From Halovenus amylolytica (lineage in GTDB: Archaea > Halobacteriota > Halobacteria > Halobacteriales > Haloarculaceae): a stretch of 44,399 nucleotides of DNA. The translations under genes and the position numbers were made by a program. The notes beneath the pieces are model-generated. The model was not told where the DNA came from. It was given only the letters and a program-made list of their open reading frames with translations, and searched no databases. This document shows positions 39,587-44,399 of this stretch, in pieces. Position 1 is the stretch's first letter. Every line of letters begins with the position of its first letter. Location: positions 1 to 44,399 of the forward strand of contig SAYS01000026.1 of the NCBI GenBank assembly GCA_004015825.1, given 5' to 3'.

Positions 39587-40624
39587 ATGACAGTACGTGC
39601 AGGAATAATCGGTGCGACAGGCGCAGTCGGACAGCGACTCATCCAGCTGCTGGAACCACACCCCGAGTTCGAGATCGCCGCGCTGACCGCGAGCGAATCG
39701 AGTGCCGGGAAATCCTACCGTGATGCATCGAAATGGCGCATCAACATGCCGATCCCGGAGTCGATCGCAGAGATGACGGTTCAGGCGACCGACCCCGACA
39801 GCGTGCCGGACGATGTCGATATCATCTTCTCGTCGCTGCCGTCGAGCGTCGGCGAACAGGTCGAATCGGAGTTCTGTGAGGAGGGATACGTCGTCTCCTC
39901 GAACTCCTCGAACAGCCGGACGGCTGACGACGTGCCCCTGACGGTCCCGGAGATCAACGCCGACCACATCGACCTGCTGGAGGTCCAGCGCGACAACCGG
40001 GGCTGGGACGGCGCGCTCGTGAAGAACCCAAACTGCTCGACGATCACGATGGTGCCGCCGCTGGCTGCACTCGAAGAGGCCTTCGGCCTCGAACGGATCA
40101 CCGTCTCGACGCTGCAGGCCGTCTCCGGTGCGGGCTACTCCGGCGTGACGTCGATGGAGATCATCGACAACGCCATCCCGCACATCGGCGGCGAGGAGAA
40201 CAAGATGGAAACCGAGTCCCGAAAGCTGCTCGGCGAGTTCGATGGCGCGGAAATCCACTGGCACGACGCACAGGTCGACGCCTCCTGTAACCGCATTCCG
40301 ACACTCGACGGCCACCTCGAAAACGTCTGGACCGACACGGCCGAGGACGTAGACGCCGAGGCTGCCGCCGAGGCGATGCGGGAGTATCCGACGCTCGATC
40401 TGCACAGCTCGCCGGACCAGCTCGTCCACGTGTTCGAAGAGCCGGAACGACCACAGCCACGCCTCGACCGTGACCGCGAGAACGGGATGGCAATCGCCGC
40501 CGGTGGCCTCCAGGAAACCGAGGCTGGCCTCCAGTTCAACTGTCTCGCACACAACACCATGCGCGGTGCTGCCGGGGCATCCGTACTAAACGGCGAACTC
40601 CTCCTCGAAAAGGGCTATCTGTAG
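39587..40624 (+). CDS. asd: aspartate-semialdehyde dehydrogenase
   Basis: The product (345 residues) carries the NADP-binding GATGAVGQR (9-17), the SSLPSSVGE stretch (82-90) and the catalytic Cys150 in KNPNCSTI. A HWHDAQVDASCNRIP-type region supplies the active-site His and Arg. It reduces aspartyl phosphate to aspartate semialdehyde for Thr, Met and Lys synthesis. It is of the archaeal/fungal-type branch (SNSSNSR before the catalytic Cys). It follows the Cdc48 gene by 74 bases with its own TTTAGTC-type promoter element. Confidence 0.92.
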   Translation: MTVRAGIIGATGAVGQRLIQLLEPHPEFEIAALTASESSAGKSYRDASKWRINMPIPESIAEMTVQATDPDSVPDDVDIIFSSLPSSVGEQVESEFCEEGYVVSSNSSNSRTADDVPLTVPEINADHIDLLEVQRDNRGWDGALVKNPNCSTITMVPPLAALEEAFGLERITVSTLQAVSGAGYSGVTSMEIIDNAIPHIGGEENKMETESRKLLGEFDGAEIHWHDAQVDASCNRIPTLDGHLENVWTDTAEDVDAEAAAEAMREYPTLDLHSSPDQLVHVFEEPERPQPRLDRDRENGMAIAAGGLQETEAGLQFNCLAHNTMRGAAGASVLNGELLLEKGYL

Positions 40625-40711
40625 CGACGCGAGGCTCCCGAACGGGTGTACCGATATCGCCACTATTCTCTTATTCGAGAAACTGGCAGTCTCGGCCTTT
40701 TTATTCGACGA

Positions 40712-40729
40712 TTAAACGGTTTAAACGGT
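40712..40729 (+). repeat. tandem TTAAACGGT repeat upstream of the response regulator
   Basis: TTAAACGGT is repeated exactly (40712-40720 and 40721-40729) and followed by TTCGAAAC. It sits about 65-80 bases before the HalX gene start and upstream of a TTTAATAC TATA-like element (40758-40765). It is probably an activator or repressor site. Confidence 0.5.
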
Positions 40730-40794
40730 TTCGAAACAGTCTGTACCGTACGTACGTTTAATACTAGATCTATCCATCGAGACGAGTACGACTG

Positions 40795-41409
40795 ATGAAT
40801 GGTGATCTTCGTATTCTGTTGGTAGACGACAACGAGGGCTGTCGGGAACTCTACGCGCTGTGGTTGGACGGGAACTACGACGTCCAGACAGCCGAAAACG
40901 GTCTTGCAGCGATCGAAACGGTGACAGACGACATCGATCTGGTTTTGCTCGATCGGAATATGCCTGGTCCCAACGGGGTCGATGTCGCGGAGAAGCTACG
41001 AGAGGACGGGTACGACGGCGGCATCATCATGGTGAGTTCACAGCCGCTTGATTTCGATCTCTCCCAGTCACCGTTCGACAACTACGTCCAGAAACCTGCA
41101 CAGAGAGATCATCTCGAACACGCGGTCGAACGGTTCGTGACACGGCAGCGACTGCAGGACAAACTCAACGAGTACTACGCCTCGACGGCCACACTGGCGA
41201 CGCTGGAAGCACAGCACTCGGAAGCCGACGAGCGCCAGGAGTACGAACGAGCCAGACGTCGCGTCGAACAGTCGCGGGCGGCCGTCGAGAGACTCCTCGA
41301 AGAGAGTGTCATCGACTGGAAGACTGCATTCACCGTCCTCGAAGAGACCGAACCACCGGAGACACCCGAGCAAGCGACAGAGACGCAGACGCTTCTGCTG
41401 AACTCCTGA
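40795..41409 (+). CDS. HalX-type response regulator
   Basis: The product (204 residues) has a receiver domain (about 5-120) with acidic pair Asp11/Asp12, phospho-acceptor Asp53 in LLDRNMPGP, a Ser81/Ser82 switch position and Lys100 in VQKP. A C-terminal HalX domain follows (about 120-200, helical, LQDKLNEYYASTATLATLEAQ). HalX regulators are common in haloarchaea, and their output is unknown. No sensor kinase lies beside it. Confidence 0.88.
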   Translation: MNGDLRILLVDDNEGCRELYALWLDGNYDVQTAENGLAAIETVTDDIDLVLLDRNMPGPNGVDVAEKLREDGYDGGIIMVSSQPLDFDLSQSPFDNYVQKPAQRDHLEHAVERFVTRQRLQDKLNEYYASTATLATLEAQHSEADERQEYERARRRVEQSRAAVERLLEESVIDWKTAFTVLEETEPPETPEQATETQTLLLNS

Positions 41410-41481
41410 CATTCATTCTTTCCGACTCGTCGCTGTCCGGGATGGCAGGGGATTTATGCTACGAGAGAGTGCCTACCAGAT

Positions 41482-42837
41482 ATGGAGCGTGTCGACGTTG
41501 CAGTCGTCGGTGGCGGCCCGGCCGGAACCGCTGCCGCTTGGACGGCAGCAGAACACGGCGCGAACGCCGTCGTCATCGAGAAGGGAGTGCCACGTGCGGA
41601 CCGCGACGGTCCCGGTCCCGATTCGACCGATGCAGCCGGATTACTCGACTACTGGATCGATATCATGGAGTTCGGAACCGAGGAGATCCCCGAGGATGTG
41701 CGGCTCAGAGATCTCGATGGCGCGGATTTCATCGGCCCCTCGGAGTCGTTCCAGATCGATCAGACGGGCATCGACGCCTCGTATCCGGCGTTCGGTGTCG
41801 CCTTCCACCGTGCGAAGTTCGACGACTGGCTGCGCGAGGAAGCCGAAGCCGCGGGAGCGAGCTACCGGATCGGAGATAGTGTCACTGACGTCGAAACGAC
41901 GATCGACGGCACACACGAGCATCGAATCCTACTTTCGAGTGGTGAGGAGATCACCGCGACGTATCTGATCCTCGCCGATGGGCCACAGCGGACGATCACC
42001 ACTGACGTGCTCGATCAGTTCACCGGCGACCGGAAGATTGCGGACGTTCTCAACCCGACGAAAGTCAATCATATCGCGTATCAGGAACACCGCAGGGTCC
42101 CAGAAGAACTGTACGATCCCGCCCGCCTGAAGTTCTGGTGGGGGATCATGCCCGGGCACACCGCGTACCCGTGGGTGTTCCCGAACGACGAGAACATCGC
42201 TCGGATCGGGCTGACGATGCCGATCGGTCTCGATATCGGCGACTACAACCCCGACCACTGGGAACTGCTCCGCCGCGACGACGAACAGATCCCCCAGGGA
42301 AAAGTCTACATTCGACGACTTCTGGAGCGGGAGTATCCCGACTACGAGCTGGACGATTTCCCGCTGGTCGAGGATCGCGGAAAACGTGGCGGGACGGAAA
42401 CCTACCCCATCTCCTCGACGCGGCCGATCGAATCACCGACCGCGGCAGGGATCGCAGTGGTCGGCGGCGCGATGGGGGGGACATCTGCCTTCCACGAGGG
42501 TGGCGACCACGTGGCAGTCCGGACCGGCAAGATCGCCGGTCGCCTCGCTGCTCAGGAGCACCTCGAACAGTACAACAGTGAGTGGCGCGACGCACTCGAT
42601 ACCGAGTTCCTGCGAAACGTGACGATGGCGGAGCTGGTCCAGGATTATCAGCCGAGTGACTGGGATCGCACGTTCGGTGCCGCCAGGACGATGTTCAACC
42701 GTGGCGAGTATTCGATCGGCAGTACCGCCCGCGCTGGCCTGACTGGACTGAAGATGCTCTACGGCTACAAACGGACGAAAAGCAGGTTCAAAAACGGCAA
42801 CTACATCCAGTTCCGCGAGTCCGAATACAGCGTCTGA
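41482..42837 (+). CDS. geranylgeranyl reductase-family flavoprotein
   Basis: The product (451 residues) has the FAD-binding GGGPAG at 10-15 near the N-terminus, FHRAKFDDWLREEA (about 112-125), and the GD-motif region (AVVGGAMGG, GGDHVAVRTGKIAGRLAAQ) near 325-355. These define the geranylgeranyl reductase branch of FAD-dependent enzymes, which hydrogenate isoprenoid double bonds of archaeal lipids or quinones. The PADRDGPGPDS stretch at 37-47 replaces the usual K-R-P-x-x-C style loop. The ferredoxin gene 68 bases downstream is a plausible electron donor. Confidence 0.85.
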   Translation: MERVDVAVVGGGPAGTAAAWTAAEHGANAVVIEKGVPRADRDGPGPDSTDAAGLLDYWIDIMEFGTEEIPEDVRLRDLDGADFIGPSESFQIDQTGIDASYPAFGVAFHRAKFDDWLREEAEAAGASYRIGDSVTDVETTIDGTHEHRILLSSGEEITATYLILADGPQRTITTDVLDQFTGDRKIADVLNPTKVNHIAYQEHRRVPEELYDPARLKFWWGIMPGHTAYPWVFPNDENIARIGLTMPIGLDIGDYNPDHWELLRRDDEQIPQGKVYIRRLLEREYPDYELDDFPLVEDRGKRGGTETYPISSTRPIESPTAAGIAVVGGAMGGTSAFHEGGDHVAVRTGKIAGRLAAQEHLEQYNSEWRDALDTEFLRNVTMAELVQDYQPSDWDRTFGAARTMFNRGEYSIGSTARAGLTGLKMLYGYKRTKSRFKNGNYIQFRESEYSV

Positions 42838-42905
42838 GTTCTCGTTTTCGGTCAGCACTGCAGGTTGACCAAACTCTCAATGTCACAGCAATCAAACAAC
42901 TCGTC

Positions 42906-43244
42906 ATGCCGACGATCACCTTCGAGGACGAACAGATCGAGTGCGAGACGGGTAAGAATCTTCGGGACGTGCTCCTCGACGCCGGCCTGTCGCCTCACAA
43001 CGGCCCGACAGCACTCTCCTGTCACGGGCTGGCGACCTGCGGGACGTGTGCCGTCGAGATCGAGGGCGAGGTTGCCGAGCCATCCCGTCGCGAACGCACC
43101 CGGCTGAACTTCCCACCACACTCGTCCGACAGTGGACTCCGACTCGCCTGCCAGGTCGCTGTCACCGACGACCTGACCGTCCGCAAGTACGAGGGATTCT
43201 GGGGGCAGCATACCGAAGATGGGTCCCGAAGTGATAGGGATTAA
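42906..43244 (+). CDS. [2Fe-2S] ferredoxin
   Basis: The 112 residues fold as a plant/adrenodoxin-type ferredoxin. Ligands are Cys39, Cys45 and Cys48 (Cys-x5-Cys-x2-Cys, the spacing of adrenodoxin-like proteins) and Cys82 in RLACQ. The tail contains YEGFWGQH. Position behind a geranylgeranyl reductase-like gene on the same strand suggests a dedicated electron partner. Confidence 0.88.
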   Translation: MPTITFEDEQIECETGKNLRDVLLDAGLSPHNGPTALSCHGLATCGTCAVEIEGEVAEPSRRERTRLNFPPHSSDSGLRLACQVAVTDDLTVRKYEGFWGQHTEDGSRSDRD

Positions 43245-43425
43245 CAACAGGGTTCGTTCAATCGAACAAGATACTCCCCGATCACTGTCAGAACTGCTGT
43301 GACCGATACACCACGCTCGTTCAGCGGTGAGTCCCCGATTGAACACGAGACCTATGGCATCCGAACTCTCAGGAACCAGCACTGTCGTAGGACCGTCAGG
43401 CGGTCTGTGTGCCAGCTATGTGTGA

Positions 43426-44399
43426 CTAATCGGTCTCTTTCATCAAATTCCACACGTTCCGGCTTGCGATTACCTGCGTCTCCATCGCCGAGATAACTGG
43501 CTCCATCGCGTTTATGTAATAGACGTTCGGGTGGAGCCGGAACGGAGCGGTGTCCGACCGTGGCGTGAACTCCGGATAGGCATCCCATGGGATCGTCTGC
43601 ACCTCGGTGACGTCGTAGAATATATCCGTTTCAGTTACCGGGACGGATGGTTCTCGCGACGCCAGGGCGAAAACGTACGGTCCCGTATCTCCATCGGTAG
43701 GCTGGCGGTGTAGGTCGTAGAATGGTTCCGTCGAATCCGCCGTCGTGACTACAGATCCGGGTGGTGCGTCGGGACTCCCGAAGTATTCCGGTGAGCACTC
43801 CCCGACCACGAACTGCGATTCCAGCCGCACGAAGTCGATATCCTCCGGGAGGTCGACCCCCCGGAGGGACCTGCCAATCGAGATATCTGCCGATTCCAGT
43901 GGCGCCGCGATACATAATACGTCGAATTCGAAGTCCTCTGTGTCAGTTGCAACGGAGACGGTGGAACCATCTGCTTCGATCGAGCGAATCTCCGTGTCGG
44001 TTTTTACCGTGGCGTTCGACCGTTCGAGGAGCCGCTGACAGAACTGGATCGTCCCTCCTTCCACTGTGTACACCGATCCGACCGTCCCTCCCCCCACGAG
44101 CGCGACGAGACAGGCGAAGGCGTGGATTTCAGATGGGTTCTGTGCGTAAAAATTTCGTGTGATTGCACTCACGAACTCGTCGATTGCCCGGTCTGAGATC
44201 CCCTCATTCCTGAGGTATTCGTCACCCGGGATCCAGAGCAGGTGATCAAGACCAATCGCGTGTAACAGATCCGTCCATCCGTCTTTAGCTAAGCCACCTC
44301 TGCGGTTCTTGGCTGGATACCGGTAGCCAGTCGTTCCTGAAGCACGAGACGCTGCTGATGGATTTTTTGGGCATCTTCGATTAGCCGATCCAACAGCGG
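43426..44399 (-). pseudogene. prenylcysteine-oxidase-like FAD protein, frameshifted and cut by the window edge
   Basis: The minus-strand frame ending at 43426 encodes the C-terminal half of a prenylcysteine lyase/oxidase-type FAD protein. It includes GGLAKDGWTDLLHAIGL, EYLRNEGISDRAIDEFV, SAITRNFYAQNPSEIHAF and YTVEGGTIQFC. The obvious start (GTG at 44172) lies inside this conserved region, so the gene really begins further right. Upstream, the coding pattern moves to another frame, which ends in TAG at 44289-44291 (IHQQRLVLQERLATG then loses sense). Joining the frames near 44319 with one extra base gives RLATGYRYPAKNRRGG, a continuous protein. Either a one-base deletion inactivated the gene or the assembly has an error there. 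The FAD-binding N-terminus is outside the window. Confidence 0.65.

Overview
The window comes from an extremely halophilic archaeon (class Halobacteria; genus not resolved). The evidence is the very acidic proteins, the HalX response regulator, the HalOD1 domain, archaeal shikimate kinase and chorismate mutase, a Cdc48-type ATPase, TATA-box promoters close to start codons, and a right-hand part that is clearly GC-rich (judged by eye, not calculated).

Left region, about 1-13.3 kb: a BREX-type phage-defence locus. A tightly coupled minus-strand operon runs brxA-like (12466-13308), brxC (8789-12469), brxB (8211-8792) and a second brxC/pglY-like ATPase gene (4363-8214), with ATGA overlaps at every junction. 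The pglX methyltransferase gene lies beyond it (202-3336). Between the second brxC and pglX, on the opposite strand, is a divergent TATA-binding protein gene (3742-4335). Its C-terminal repeat is canonical, but its N-terminal repeat seems to have lost both DNA-intercalating phenylalanines. No pglZ or BREX helicase is inside the window. Two brxC genes in a haloarchaeon fit what I recall of BREX type 5.

Middle region, about 13.5-24.5 kb: an integrated plasmid- or provirus-like element. It has an MCM helicase operon (15362-18508) preceded by a roughly 700 bp gene-free array of TTGTACAA palindromes (14668-15343). A second gene unit (18890-20364) follows a cluster of AGCTGTAAC repeats. Next come winged-helix and double-HTH proteins, and then a four-gene module ending in a tyrosine recombinase. 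The gene just before the integrase encodes what looks like a stand-alone copy of the integrase core-binding domain. No capsid, spike or other structural gene was recognised.

Transition, about 24.5-27.6 kb: small membrane proteins, an Lrp/AsnC regulator, a HalOD1 gene overlapping a 57-residue gene, and mostly gene-free spacers. Base composition shifts upward near 27 kb.

Right region, about 27.6-44.4 kb: ordinary chromosome. It carries a pentapeptide-repeat protein, glutamyl-tRNA reductase (hemA), a Tat lipoprotein with an ethylbenzene-dehydrogenase-like heme domain, an MMPL/RND transporter, chorismate mutase with archaeal shikimate kinase, small conserved proteins, a Cdc48-like ATPase, aspartate-semialdehyde dehydrogenase, a HalX response regulator, a geranylgeranyl reductase-like flavoprotein next to a [2Fe-2S] ferredoxin, and the 3' part of a prenylcysteine-oxidase-like gene that appears frameshifted.

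The most unusual features are the dedicated degenerate TBP inside a BREX locus and the two separate repeat families that flank the MCM operon and the following gene of the mobile element.
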